Source of the DNA: Bugula neritina
Taxonomy: Eukaryota; Bryozoa; Gymnolaemata; Cheilostomatida; Bugulidae
Length of the DNA stretch: 64,000 bases
Assembly (NCBI GenBank): GCA_964035545.1
Contig: OZ037771.1
Location: 12,840,980 to 12,904,979 of the forward strand
Reading direction: 5' to 3'
Shown: in pieces, positions 11,901-23,944 of the stretch
Layout of the letters: every line of letters starts with the position of its first letter
Position numbering within the stretch: the first letter of the stretch is position 1
Position numbers and translations under genes: made by a program
Notes under the pieces: generated by a model
The model's database searches: none
Told to the model about the DNA's origin: nothing
What the model saw: only the letters and a program-made list of their open reading frames with translations

Positions 11901-14327
11901 TGGTGGTAATACTATGCATGGGTGTGCATGCAGAGGTGAAGGTTAGAATAATACTCACTTATTCACATGGCTAAGCATGCCGTTGCGCAGTATTTCTTTA
12001 CATTTATCTTTACAAACAGACGGGAATCTTTTATGTAACAACCTGAGCACAAACTGCGCTGTACCCGCTGTGTGTGGGACTGTCACTACACCTGGAGGCA
12101 TACAGGAAACATCGTCGTAGTAACACAATAAAAACAACTATCATCACAGACAGAGGAAAGTTGTAACGACGGTAGAGTAGAAACAGCTCACCTATCAGGG
12201 AGCTGGATGTCGGGAGGAGAATGGAGGAGAGGGCAAGGAGGATATCCGAGAACTCAGCATGAAACTCGTGTTCCTTGAGTTGATCTACAAATGAGAGCAG
12301 AAGACACCTGAGAGAGACACTGATGTAAAGCCTGTGGTCTGAAACTTCTCTACCATGTAATGCAAGCATTGTCTTGTTGGTGCTTACAGAGTATCATGTC
12401 ACTTAAACTAAAACACTAGATAGTGCTGAATCCAATCCAGTTTGAATTCAGTATACTGTGAAATATTTCATAGTTTCTATAATATAGGAAGGCCAAAATG
12501 ACCAACAGTAATACAGTTTTACAATACCACAATAATACAGTCACAAAAAGTATTATTGGCAGAAGATGTCTAACATGCATTAATATAAGGCCTGTTTCTG
12601 GTGGGTGTTGGTTACTTTGGTGGCCGATACTCCACAAATTCTGCAAGCTAACCCTGAAGAACTGAGGCTACACAGTGTAATGAGCTAACCCTGAGGTACT
12701 GAGGCTACACAGTGTGAAGAGCTAACTCTGAGGAACTGAGGCTACACAATTGACAGGTAAGGAGATACTCACTGTTGGCCCCGTCTCTATGAGAATTCAC
12801 AGAGAGTTTGCAACCAGCCATTACTTCCAGCAGCGCCCGCACGATGAAGCAGCACTTGTCATGGACTACCAGCTCTCCTCTTTCTAACAGCACCATGCCA
12901 GCCTGTCACAACACACTCTATTATATTATATTATATTATATTATAACACACTTTGTTACATTATATTATATTATATTATAACACACTTTGTTACATTATA
13001 TTATAACACACTTTGTTACATTATATTATATTATATTATAACACAGTCTATTATATTATAACACAGTCTATTATATTATATTATAACGCAGTCTATTATA
13101 TTATATATTATATTATATTATAACACACTCTGTTATATTATATTATAACACAGTTTGTTACATTATATTATATATTATATTATAACACACTCTGTTATAT
13201 TAAATATTATATTATATTTTAACACACTCTATTATATTATATTATATATTATATTATATTATAACACACTTTGTTACATTATATTATAACACAGTATATT
13301 ATATTATATTATATATTATATTATAACGCAGTCTATTGTATTGTGATCACCTGGTAAATATGTTTGACAAATACATTGTCCTCATCTGAAGAGATGAAGT
13401 GTGAACATCGGTAAAGAGCTGTCTGGACTGAGAATGACGCGACTTTGTGGACAATCAATTTCTGTGTAAATATTGTTTATATTGTTTATATTGACCTTGA
13501 CTAATTATTCAATAAAGAAATGTATGCATATGCTACTTTCACAGTTTTGGTAAATAGATAACCATTATCAATGCGTCATATAAAATAGTAGCAGGATTTT
13601 ATGGCCAAAAGCTTCAATCATTTTATTACAAAAATTTAGGATTCTTCTCGTAAATAGGGTTGTAAAACTTTTAGTCGGAGCAAATGGTGTTAAATATTTC
13701 AAAAAGTTATGTAAACAGTAGATTTGACTGCGTGGAAAGAGACAAGCATATCATGAGTTCATTATGCAACAACATATAAAACTTGTTTTAAAGATGGCAA
13801 AACAAATTAATAATAGCCAAGTTAGATTTTTAGTAAGATAGTCCTGAGCATTCAAAATTCTTTCACAACTTGTAGTTTTATTTTCAACATTTCAGCTAGA
13901 AAATATCTTTCAATAAATAACTTACATCGAAGTCCTTGAGAATAATTTTCATAACACTGCTAAGCTGTTCTTTGTTAGCTAACTCCAGTAGCTTTTGTAC
14001 GATGAAACTCGTACTCTTGTGAAATATGACGTCATTAATATCATTAGTCAACTGCTCAAACACATTTGACAAAAATATTTCTAAAAATAAAAAACACAAT
14101 AAAACACTTGTAAATTATGGTTACATTCAAACAATATAATAACGATGACTATACAAGCAACTGGAAGTTTTATTGAAATTACATTTTCACAACTGAAAGC
14201 TAAACTAACCTTTCTGTTCTTCGTTTTCAAAATCAGATGCCAACTGTTCACTAATACTTCTATAATATCCAACCACTGCTGGCTTGGCGCCGCCTTCATC
14301 TTTAGCTTTGAAATTTTTACTACTCAT
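7894..14327 (-). CDS. NOP9: nucleolar protein 9, Pumilio-repeat RNA-binding protein
   Basis: NOP9 is a nucleolar protein of Pumilio-like helical repeats that binds 18S pre-rRNA and is needed for small-subunit maturation. Thirteen exons in coding order: 14210-14327, 13926-14080, 13351-13461, 12773-12902, 12192-12284, 11959-12091, 11628-11823, 11233-11361, 10613-10699, 9689-9916, 9162-9291, 8255-8422, 7894-7937. Total 1722 nt, 573 residues, all phases consistent; human NOP9 is about 636. The N-terminus has VVGYYRSISEQL, matching the family ALGYFRRAL. Pumilio-type repeats are visible, for example SKFGSRIFDAFM and THPIGSRVFDTLW. The C-terminus has MHTRKEWDAW and a basic Lys-rich tail ending KKKKT, as in orthologs. 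The start is the first ATG of the open first exon. The acceptor of the 8255-8422 exon is chosen by phase and is the least certain. Confidence 0.9.
8655..9050. repeat. AGT/AGC trinucleotide array in NOP9 intron
   Basis: Roughly 390 bp of nearly pure AGT with interspersed AGC, ATT and GGT variants, between the last two large NOP9 exons. Frames stay open for over 100 codons (poly-Ser, poly-Val) only because the unit is three bases. Confidence 0.95.
9945..10148. repeat. about 20-bp tandem repeat, roughly 9 units
   Basis: Units of the form TAGTAATACACTTACTTGTGA recur with drift. The array starts about 30 bp upstream of the NOP9 exon at 9689-9916 on the coding strand. Confidence 0.85.
10785..10870. 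repeat. 21-bp tandem repeat, four units
   Basis: Units of GATACTAGAGTTAGTAGT type, within a NOP9 intron. Confidence 0.8.
12646..12752. repeat. about 41-bp tandem repeat, 2-3 units
   Basis: GCTAACCCTGAGGAACTGAG followed by GCTACACAGTGT recurs three times. The array ends about 20 bp before the donor of the NOP9 exon at 12773-12902. Confidence 0.8.
12905..13335. repeat. AT-rich satellite-like array (TATTA with ACACACTxTGTTA)
   Basis: Runs of TATTATATTA alternate irregularly with AACACACTTTGTTACA or AACACAGTCTATTA. It fills the NOP9 intron between the exons at 13351-13461 and 12773-12902, and begins right beside the 12773-12902 acceptor. Confidence 0.9.
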
Positions 14328-14709
14328 AACTTCTAAATAAGAACAGCATTAAGTAAAAAAGTCTATCAAATCTTTAAAAGATGTTGAATGATTCTGGGTA
14401 CAGATACACAAGTTTTAAGTAATTTCATATTGATATTGCAATTGAAACTTTTGTTTATAATTTTTGATGAAAGTTACAATTGATGAAATTTACAGCAGTT
14501 TTAAAAAGTATTCAGTATCAACATAACGTTAACAAATCAGTAACACCACTTTAATGATTATAATGAATCACAAGATATGATTATAATGAACTACAATCAA
14601 CAACAATCATAATATTGTAATAGATTTGCTCAATTATGTTATTCTTTTCCTGCATTGCGATAATTAGAGTTATGTTCCCCCGCCACTGTTTCTTTTTAAT
14701 ATAATTATA

Positions 14710-15032
14710 TGTGAGCCGAAACTCGTGCGAAGTCGGAGGCCGAAGACGCGAGGTCGAGTGGGGCCTGTCCGAGATCGGACAGAACTCCCCCCTCCGATGT
14801 CGGTCGGCGGAACTCCGAGCTTCGTACGAGTTTCGGACCCCCATTAGTGGCGGGAATTTCACCATATATAAGTACAAGTTTTTCGAATCTAAAGTCAGTA
14901 TACCACTGGAGCTCACAGATGAAGGAAGCAATAAATACTATTAATTACAGTTTATCAAGACTCTTTATTTCATCATAAATAATTGGCATGCAGACTACTT
15001 AGTCTATTCTCATAACCCACAAAACTACAACA
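14710..15032 (+). mobile_element. LTR-like element with GC-rich head
   Basis: It is a sharp GC-rich island (about 14712-14860) in an AT-rich background, followed by TATATAAGTACAAG (TATA-like) near 14864, then AATAAA near 14930, and a 3' end ...AAAACTACAACA. The same 3' end (ACTACAACAATA) closes the two LTR-like repeats at 43740 and 55787. This promoter-plus-poly(A) layout fits a solo LTR. The bases ATAT flank both sides if the element starts at 14711, but the start is uncertain and it does not cleanly begin with TG. Confidence 0.4.
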
Positions 15033-17135
15033 ATATCAAGTACAGTGTAATCAAAATCATTTATTAAATTATAACAACTGTGATTACTAGTTACAATACA
15101 ATTTCAATTTATATTATAACTTTAACTTGTGTTATACTTGTACATGTATGAGTAAAATTAGCCTAAGGGAAAATATTTATATCATGATAGATAATAATTA
15201 TCATTATGAATATCAAAGTCAATCCCTATGATAACGATACTCACACTGATACCTATGATAAAAATTATGATGATTATAAATATAATAAAAATATCATTTA
15301 AATTATAATTAAAGCAAAACAATTAAATTGAAGTATAAAATTAATTAAATATAAACTTTAAAGTAAAACATTATCTTTAGGATTAAGTTTAACAACAACA
15401 TGAACAATGCTGACACTGCTCAACGCAAGGTGACGGGGAAATTATGAACTTTGCCTCTGTAAGTATATTATATTAATACTAATAGGACTACTATTAGATC
15501 ATATATGATATAATTATATGTGTTACCAGAAAATTCTAATTTTTACGAGATGAGTTACACTTACAGCGTGAAAGTTAGCTGAGCTTAGTGTTCCAAGATG
15601 AGTCAACACAGTAACTGTAAGAGTAGACACTGACAGTGACAATAAGACTAAGAGTAAGAGTGTTAATGTAATAATAATAATAATTCCAATTACAACATCA
15701 ACATGGTCATATGACATATAATTATATGCCTATGGGCGTGGATTTGGAACAACTAGGTCCAGTAGACGTAGTAGTACTACTAGCAGCAGTACTACTAGAC
15801 CTAGTTCTACTTCTAGTTTTGCTGGAAATTCAAATTACATATGCTAATACTCGTACTGATAGTTATAGTGATACTGATATACTTATACTTATAGTTAATG
15901 TTAATGTTATACTTAGTCTTATACTCATAACAGTTAGTGATAACTTATAGTTATACTTATACTCTTATAGTTATACTTATAGTTATACACTTACAGTTAT
16001 AGTTAATGTTATACTTATTAAACTTATACTATTTAGTTGTGCCTTTAACTGCGATATTTATAATTTCAGTTTAGACATCAGTAATTATTAATTAACCTTA
16101 GAACCTTCAAGCGATCAACCCATAACATAAATGAGAAAAGTGATATTTATCGTAGTCAATATCAATTAGGTGGAGGTTAGACTTGTAGTTGTTCATGTTG
16201 ACCCATGCCTAGGCATTACCTAGCCTACAGCCGGGAAACCCTACCACAGAGTAATTGATGCGCATTAGTAAAATAAAACACATCGGTATTATTTTATCAT
16301 TGCAAAATGCGGAAAGAAACACTTTCTTACTGCTGGCAGTAGGAAAAATCCAGAGTTGTCCTACTAAAAGTCTTCCTTGTACAATGACCACAATAACATT
16401 ATTATGATACTTATAATGATAGAATTTAGTTACCAAAACAAGAACTCTGGAAATTACTCTAGCCAAATTGTGCTACTTTTATATGTATGCAAACGACCCA
16501 AGCTGCTTAATTAATAAATTTAGTCTTTATATTGAAAATTCCAACTTACAAGCAATATTACACAGCTCGTCTTATCATTATGGAATGAACAAAAGAATAT
16601 TTTTATGTGAGAAATCAACTTAAATAATGACAATTGATGTTGCCTGTAAACTGTGGTCCAAAAAACATGCAAATATATATTGTGTTCTAATTTATCATTT
16701 CCTGCAGTTACAATAGTAAACACAGATTAAAATTTATCACAATAGAAACATCATCATGATGTGACATAACATTCCAGAGTTCAAACCATACCACTATAAA
16801 ATATGTATGAAAATATGGCATTTGGTATTCATTGTTTGCTTTGTTTATTGATACTCAGCTACTTTGAGCTAGTAAATACAGCATGCTTATGTTATAGCCT
16901 ACACATTGTTTTGAAAGATAGAGTATATACAGTGTGTATGACTGCTAACACTAAACTATCCTGGTGTTACTGGCAGTTTATTGGAAATAATTTCATAGAA
17001 CAAAACAAAATCAAAGAATTATTCACTTGAATTTAAATACAAAAGGTATTAATTAAGGACAATTTTCAAAAGTACCCGATACCAATGAGTTCTAAACAGC
17101 TGTAGAATAAATCAAATTTTTTTACAGAACAATAA

Positions 17136-17141
17136 TTTATT
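17136..17141 (-). terminator. AATAAA polyadenylation signal of ECI1
   Basis: AATAAA on the minus strand lies 67 nt after the ECI1 stop codon. Confidence 0.5.
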
Positions 17142-17207
17142 TGGAGCCTGTGAAAATAGTTAAGTATCAACGGTCACATGTCTTGGAGTTGTCTTCACAA
17201 TGCTGGC

Positions 17208-20200
17208 TTATTTAGCCTTTGACTTTTGTTTCAAAGCTGCTAAGTACATGCCAAGTGATTTCTGAATAGACTCTTTGGTGGTGAAGCTAACAAAGTTATC
17301 AATGTCTTCTTGTCGAGTGTGCAACAAGCGATCCAGTGTGGGCTGTCGCAGCTGCAGTTTCGACAGATGCCTAGCGTGGGCTGTAAAACAAGATTAAATA
17401 AGGCTACACTGATGAAAGAACATTCTAGAGTCAATATTGTTGCCAAAATACTAAGATGCCATGCTCGAACAAGTTGTCTTTATATCAAACTAATTATTCT
17501 GAAAATACAGAGTTTCTTGCGTATCTTACGAAGCTGCTAGTCTCGAAACCTCAAGTCATGACGTAGTATAAAACCATATTTAATTCACGGATCTGTTGAA
17601 TTCAGCCATTTTGTCCCTATATACACGCGCATAAGACACATAATGAGGTCCAAGCCCTCCTCGGGACTTATGAAACTTTATCAGATATGCAGGATGCACT
17701 GTATATGCAAAGAAAGACCTGGTAGCTCACATAATGACAGCACAAAAAGTGCTCCTACGGCCAAATATGATCAAGGTGGTGTAGAAGCTATAAACAGAAA
17801 GTAGTGCACTACTCACATGGTATCTTTAACCATTGGGCCATAGTAGCCTCTACAGTAGTAGCAACAGACTCTAGGGGTACGACCTGGTCCACCAGCCCTA
17901 CTGCAACAGCCTCTTGAGGTGAGTAGAGTTTACCGAGTTGAAGAGCTCGCTCAGCCTCTCTGTGGCCCACCGTGTTGATGAGGGTGTCCGAGAACCACCG
18001 GGGAGCCACGATGCCCTAAGGGAAAGCGTCTAACATATTCTATATTGCTTCAAGGTATAAAATGATGCTCAGTAATCTTATTAGAAAAAGTAGAAATGCA
18101 CGTTTATACCAAGACTTGCCGAGTTACATTCGCGTGTGCGCTTTGACTCCAAGTGAATAGTATAATAACAATACAAGTTTTCTTTCTATGTCCAACTGAT
18201 AAGCTAAAAAACTGGAGTAACTCTTCAATTTTGTATTAAAACATTTGTAAAAATGCCGTTATAAGGTTACTGGAAGATTGCTAAATAAAATCACATATTA
18301 CATAACAGAAATACAAAATCTAAGGCAAAAATTCTTGTTACGCATTCCATGAGAGATTTACATATAACTCTAGCAAGTCTACCCTACTCCTGGATATGAG
18401 TATTTTGTGCCATTCAAAGGCAAAAGTAACCAATTTGTATCTCATAATTAGATTATAGGTAATCAACATGTACAAATAAGAATACTGTACTCACTAGAAG
18501 TGTTTCGTTCAGACCAATAGTAAGCTTGCCATCTGCCATCACCCTGTGGTCAGTACACATGCTGATGAGACAACCTCCAGCAGGTGCGTGTCCCTAAATG
18601 TGTTTCATACTCAACATATATGTGTGTATAGACGCTACATCTATATAGTTTGCACAATACAGTGAAAGAGAGAACGCATTCATGGTAAAAAAGCTGAACA
18701 AATTTATTTATTAATATGTAATGCTGAGAACACAATTCCCAGTTTACCAGTACAGGGTGTCCAACCTTTTCGGAACGAGGGCCACTGAAATGTAATATTT
18801 TAGCGTCAAGGGCCACATTGTAGAGTTTAGGTTGAGCTGCCGGCCACAGCATCAGCATTTTTCATATTACTTTATTCAAAATTCCAATGAATCTTTACAC
18901 AATCAAATCCCAATAATTACTGCAGGATGCACGCTTTGTATCATGTACATAGAGACTTGAAATGTGGTTTTTCACTCTACTCCATACATGTGTGCAAAAT
19001 CACTTTATCTGTTATGCCTTTGAGGGTCACATAGATGTAGGTTAAGGGCTGCATCTTGCATCTGGGCCGCCTGTTGGACAACCCTGTACTAGACGATACT
19101 CCACACACAACAAACATAGAAAGGTTAACTCTGCTGTATACAAAATATCATTTTATAGTTGTAGTAGTAGTAGTCTGATACCGTGATGGCTGCAATAGTG
19201 ATCATCTGTGAGCCATACAACTTGATCCAAACCTCCTGAAGCGTGCGCCAAAACTCGCGCAGTCTCGCCTCATCCGGCTGATACATTTCGGTGATCTCTA
19301 AGCCCGCGGAGAATATCTTGGGCAGACTAGAGCCTATTATTAGCCCTCGACAACCTGAATGATAGAGTCGACCCTTGAGAATATTGAACACATGTAGAAA
19401 CTTGATAACGTAAGTTCCTCTTAACTTTAGTTCATAATATCTTAAGAAGTCGCTGAAAACGTCAATCCACAAAAACAAGGTTTAAAAAATAGCTAAAATA
19501 TGTATGATCTCCCTTCTTAATTACAATTTGTTGGGTTTGCTTTGTTCAGGTTAAGTGTAAATAGGTATTTGTTTACATTAAGGTAAAATTAAATTTTAAT
19601 TTTAAATCAAATTTTTGAAAAGTTCTAATTCTTAGTTTATTTTAAAAGTACTGAGCATAACCTTTGATAGCTATACATGTATCGTCTACCATCAGTATGT
19701 AGTATACTATCACAATACCTACCATCAGTATGTAGTATACTATCACAATACCTACCATCACTGTGTAGTTTGTCCAGATTTATACACAAGTTGGTCAACA
19801 ATTCCAGAGACAAACTATTCACTGGTGGCTTTTGCATTTTCAGAGTTGCAACACCTAAGAAATCAACATGAAGACAAGTTTGCAAGCACATGTAACTGTA
19901 AAATTTAAATGGTTATTATCAAAACCAACTGTCACTATTAGTGAGTGAGTGAGTGAGTGAGTGAGTGAGTGAGTGACTCTAAAGTCATAATGAAAGTCAA
20001 AGTGTAATTAATGTATATGCGAACAAGCTTAGGGCAATTTGTGACAAAAACAGTAAGCATTAAGTGCAACACTCAACAAGTTGTTATCTTTAAATTAGCG
20101 AAGCTGAATATTATCATCATATCCAATAAATTAATAAATACAAGTTTAAAATCACCTGAAGACGAGTCAACAGAAACATCAAGTAAATTGTCTTGACCAA

Positions 20201-20498
20201 GAGAATGTTGAGAAAACTTTCGCGCTGTTGCTTTTTGCTGTGAAAGTAACTTGCATGGTGGTAGCAGAGAGACAGCCTGGTGGCCGGCAGTCACCTTGAA
20301 ATTGTTAGTTAAATAAGGAGTCGAGCCAAGGCCTACATGAAAATTTGATAGATGATTGTAGCAACGATAAGACAATCGCGAATGTGCTGGTGCCTGGGCT
20401 TTCAACATTGATTTGGAGGCCATACTCATTCTGCTCAACATTATACTGCGCACTACATTCGTATTTCTATAGCATAAACTTATACAAGAAGTTGCCAT
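17208..20498 (-). CDS. ECI1: enoyl-CoA delta isomerase 1, mitochondrial
   Basis: A crotonase-fold enzyme that moves a cis-3 or trans-3 double bond to trans-2 in enoyl-CoAs, needed for beta-oxidation of unsaturated fatty acids in the mitochondrial matrix. Exons in coding order: 20156-20498, 19756-19854, 19182-19354, 18495-18593, 17817-18015, 17208-17380 (1086 nt, 361 residues; human 302). Landmarks: PPVNSLSLE, FSAGLEITEMY (oxyanion-hole region), GHAPAGGC, IGLNETLLGIVAP with the catalytic Glu of the NET segment, GHREAERALQLGKLYSP, VDQVVP, and the tail FTTKESIQKSLGMYL. The first exon is Ser/Arg-rich with few acids near its start, as expected for a mitochondrial presequence. An in-frame upstream ATG at 20564 and downstream ATGs are alternatives, so the exact start is unsure. 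The donor at 19756 is tandemly repeated (see findings). Confidence 0.92.
18720..19090. other. degenerate hAT-like sequence inside ECI1 intron
   Basis: This stretch contains CAGGGTGTCCAACCTTTTCGGAACGAGGGCC and ends with GGGCCGCCTGTTGGACAACCCTGTAC. CAGGGTGTCCAAC and GTTGGACAACCCTG form terminal inverted repeats, the look common in hAT-type non-autonomous elements. The span is about 18754-19088, some 335 bp, with no coding potential. Confidence 0.5.
19686..19755. repeat. 33-bp tandem repeat carrying the ECI1 exon 2 donor
   Basis: The 33-bp unit CTACCATCAGTATGTAGTAT... starts at 19686, 19719 and 19752. On the coding strand each copy reads GATGGTAGG or GATGGTAGA, reproducing the exon end and the start of the intron. 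Confidence 0.9.
19936..19976. repeat. (GAGT)n microsatellite
   Basis: About ten GAGT units in the first ECI1 intron. Confidence 0.9.
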
Positions 20499-21518
20499 TT
20501 CCAGTGTTCTACTGTTGCACAGTTGTAAAACATTTACAAAGCAATAGCTGAATGAAAAATTCAAACTGGCAGATTACAAGACACTAGCACCAAGATAAAA
20601 AATAGCGTATAGGAAATTGAAGAATTGAATAAAAATAAACTGCTGTTACAATTCAGAAATGTCAAGGCTAAAAAGACAACTCCTTAAAACGAATATTGAC
20701 CACTGAACTGGAATAATAATTATTATTGAGTTCATAGAATGACATTAGCGTATCTTCCATGTGAAGACAACTACGTAATTCTACACTAAGCTACTGAGCG
20801 TTTATTCACACATGTATACACATTACACATCCTATACGGGCTACTATGTTTACTTACAATAATATTATTAGTTTGTGTTGCGAAGGTAAAAATAATAATA
20901 TACAATGTAGATGCATACTCTACAAAGGGTGAAATATACTATCGCACTGGTTCTCTAATGCCGATAACTTCAGCATAAAACCACGAAATGGCGCTATCGA
21001 GCAACTTGGAAAAGGTATTCTCAAGGAAGACAACTTCACAACACATTGTCCTCTACTGGAATGTGTCATTTAGCCGCCTACTACTGGGTCGAAACTCAAA
21101 ACTTTTTGGAGGGTTCACCTCCATCGATTACTATTAGGTTCAACATTGTTGGTTAACCAGCAACCCATTTGCGTTGGCTGAGGTTGGCCGGATAATTCAG
21201 GGAGCTCAGATATTCCTACCACCTAAGCCAAGCCTAATACTAATATTAATAAACATAGAAATTGTAAAAAAGCCAAACAATACATCAATCACTTCAATGT
21301 TCAGTATGAGTATGAGTACGACTATGAAATTGAATATTCCGATATTCGTAAATAACAAAATTGAAATTACATTTATTGTTAATTTTATTTTTTAGATTAA
21401 TAGTTGTAGTTTTACTAATAGTAATAATAATACTAATAGTAATACTAATACTAATAGTAATACTTAAAGTTCATATAAATATTATACTGTAAGTTTATAG
21501 TTTTTACTTACAGTTATT

Positions 21519-21599
21519 GTTAATTTTATACTAATAATCATAATCATAATGTAATAGAGTGATACTATCACTCTATTACATTATTAGTATAAAATTAAC
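21519..21599. repeat. long imperfect palindrome
   Basis: GTTAATTTTATACTAATAA at the left pairs with TTATTAGTATAAAATTAAC at the right. GTAATAGAGTGAT pairs with ATCACTCTATTAC around a 3-nt loop. A bulge of about 13 nt is present on the left arm only. Confidence 0.9.
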
Positions 21600-22124
21600 T
21601 GATAGTAATAGTAATACTAATAATATCAATATGAATAAATAACAATGATTTGATAATGATAATTATCTAAATAATATATTTCTAAATTGAAATTCACTTC
21701 ACTCACTAAAATCTCAGTGAAACTGAATGTCAAACTCAATGTAACTATGTCTAAGTCTAAAACTTAGACTGGCTCTTTCTCTTATTAATTATATAAATAT
21801 AGCTATAAGTATAAGTATAGTCATAGTGCATACTAATACATGTATGTTCGGTTTCATATTCATATTGTAATTCAGTAGTTATTCTAATACTGATAAGGCT
21901 GAGTTATAGCCATAGGCCAGGGTTACTGTTGGTGTTAGACTATACTTATACTTATACTCATAGTGATACTGATAGTCATACTCGTAGTGACAGTCATAGA
22001 CTCGCACTCAATCTCATAGTCATAGTGATACTGATAGTGATACCGATACTCATTTACAGTTTGAGTTACAGTTAAAGTTGCACCTACTTATTCGGTCAGT
22101 CTTATTGTTACTTGTAGCCGACTG

Positions 22125-22400
22125 CTAGTGCTACTACTATTACTACTGCTGCTGCTGCTACTACTGCTGCTGCTACTGCCATTACCACTAGTACTACTAT
22201 TACTACTGCTACTACTACTGCTGCTACTACTACTGCTGCTACTACTACTGCTGCTACTACTGCTGCTACTGCCATTACCACTAGTACTACTATTACTACT
22301 GCTACTACTACTACTGCTGCCGGTACCGCTGCTGCTGCCAGTACCGCTGCCACTGCTGGTACTACTACCGGTAGTAGTACTAGTAGTACTAGTAGCAGTA
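22125..22400. repeat. ACT/GCT trinucleotide array
   Basis: About 275 bp of ACT and GCT triplets. A block containing GCCATTACCACTAGTACTAC occurs twice, showing segmental duplication inside the array. Confidence 0.95.
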
Positions 22401-22769
22401 GTATAATTTTTAGTACTACCTATCAGTATGCCTGTTCTTAAGTTAATCAATGCTGTTGCTTACACTTCATTCATATTGGGAGGGTTCACTGAGGTTTAGG
22501 TTTGACTCGAGAGTCAAAAAACACAACTTTCAGGTCAAGTTTATCAGCAGTATCACTCTCAGTATTGTTGAAATTTGATATATATGGGTCATGGGATATA
22601 AATTTACAAGTTATGTTTATGACTCATAATCATTGTTTTTCGCTGTTTTATTGCACAACTGATAACAAGCCTCATTTTGTCTAATTCACATTTGCATTGA
22701 TCTGAATTGTTCATCATATAAATATTCCTAGCCTAGTCACTACATCACAAATTGATTGAATTCACAGAT

Positions 22770-22965
22770 AACTGGGTCATTTTACTTAATTTAGTACACA
22801 CTCGGATATCTCTAGTTTTTGGCTATTTTTCACAATTTAGCTGCTAATATATATTGTTTGACCTAAACTAATAGAATATTAACAAATACAACTAAATGAT
22901 TAAAGTTTTTGTTTCTAATTTTGCTTGATTTTCTGTATTTTTTCCTAATTTTTTATTAAATTGAG
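22770..22965. mobile_element. foldback MITE family, partial copy
   Basis: GGTCATTTTACTTAATTTAG, TATCTCTAGTTTTTGGCTAT and TCTAATTTTGCTTGATTTTC recur in the element at 24850-25185. Here only one side of the hairpin is recognisable. Confidence 0.6.
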
Positions 22966-23944
22966 ATATGGCTTTTTCACATTTTAATTACCAATAGGAC
23001 GATTAAATGCACTTGATTGATGCAGGTTTCCCTCTCAGCTAATTTTCCTATACATATTTGTAATATACATATTTGTAATAATCGTAAAAATATACCACAA
23101 GCTGTTAAGTTTTTATGGCTTTTAATCAATTTCAATTGTTGTTTGTAATTCGCTAGTGGGTACTAAATAAAGTAAATTGACCCAACTCTCTTGATTTTCA
23201 TTACATTTCCTAATTGCATTTGCATATTTTCAAGGTCCTGTTTTACATTTTAATTAAAATTTATTTTCATTTTGAGGTTGAATTGAAATATATGTTTGTC
23301 AATCTTACGTAATTATTGCTAAGGAATGGATCTATAGCATTTAAAAGAAAGTCCACAACTGATTCAGTGCTGTAAACTTAGCTTATTTAAAACTTTATTT
23401 ATTACTTATTGCAATCAAGTAGGGTGTAATTTTAGTTATTAGTAGACAAATCACATTTTTATTTTTAAAACCTTGTTTCTCATTTTTATTTTGCTGATGG
23501 AAATATCTACTAGATATATTTATCTATGGAAGCTGTTTAAGAAATGTAGCTTGTAATGAGTGTCTTGAAATACCTGCACTTGTACCAGTTTTAAAATGAG
23601 TAGTTTTCCTTCATGGTAAAGAGTTGTCGTGACATGAGTGCAGGTGCTATAGATATAAACTTTCTGCACAGCTATCAGCTAGGGTTTATGTCTCATTCTA
23701 TTCTGGTTCACCAGATGTTGACGGTGCTACAATTAGATTTTTTCTTATACTTTTCAGGTGCTGCTTGCAAACCGTGCCGGTTTAGTTTGATTCAAATTGT
23801 CTGGTGAGGAATCTTTGAAACTTTTTGGAGTGGCTAAAAGAGCAGCGACAATGACTTAGACTAATTCCTACAGGCGTAGACTGCAAACCCGTCCTAAGTC
23901 TCGATAGTTATCTCAGTGAGAAAGAAGAGCTATTCCATTGTGTC

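Larger units (their letters stand above)
14328..17207. other. intergenic, NOP9 5' side to ECI1 3' side
   Basis: About 2.9 kb without a supportable coding exon. It contains the LTR-like GC island (14710-15032) and long stretches of cryptic simple sequence built from ATAGTTAT, ATACTTAT and GATACTGATA words (15150-16060). The NOP9 promoter should lie at its left end. Confidence 0.5.
20499..23944. other. divergent intergenic region between ECI1 and the glycosyltransferase
   Basis: About 3.4 kb that must contain the promoters of both flanking genes, which point away from each other. It holds no supportable exon. Contents: cryptic ATAGTAATACTA repeats (21410-22060), a long imperfect palindrome (21519-21599), a trinucleotide array (22125-22400) and one arm of a foldback element (22770-22965). 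Confidence 0.5.

Noticed and set aside
14581-14944. Arg-rich frames on both strands
   Set aside because: They fall in the GC-rich LTR-like island and resemble no protein; GC richness removes stops by chance.
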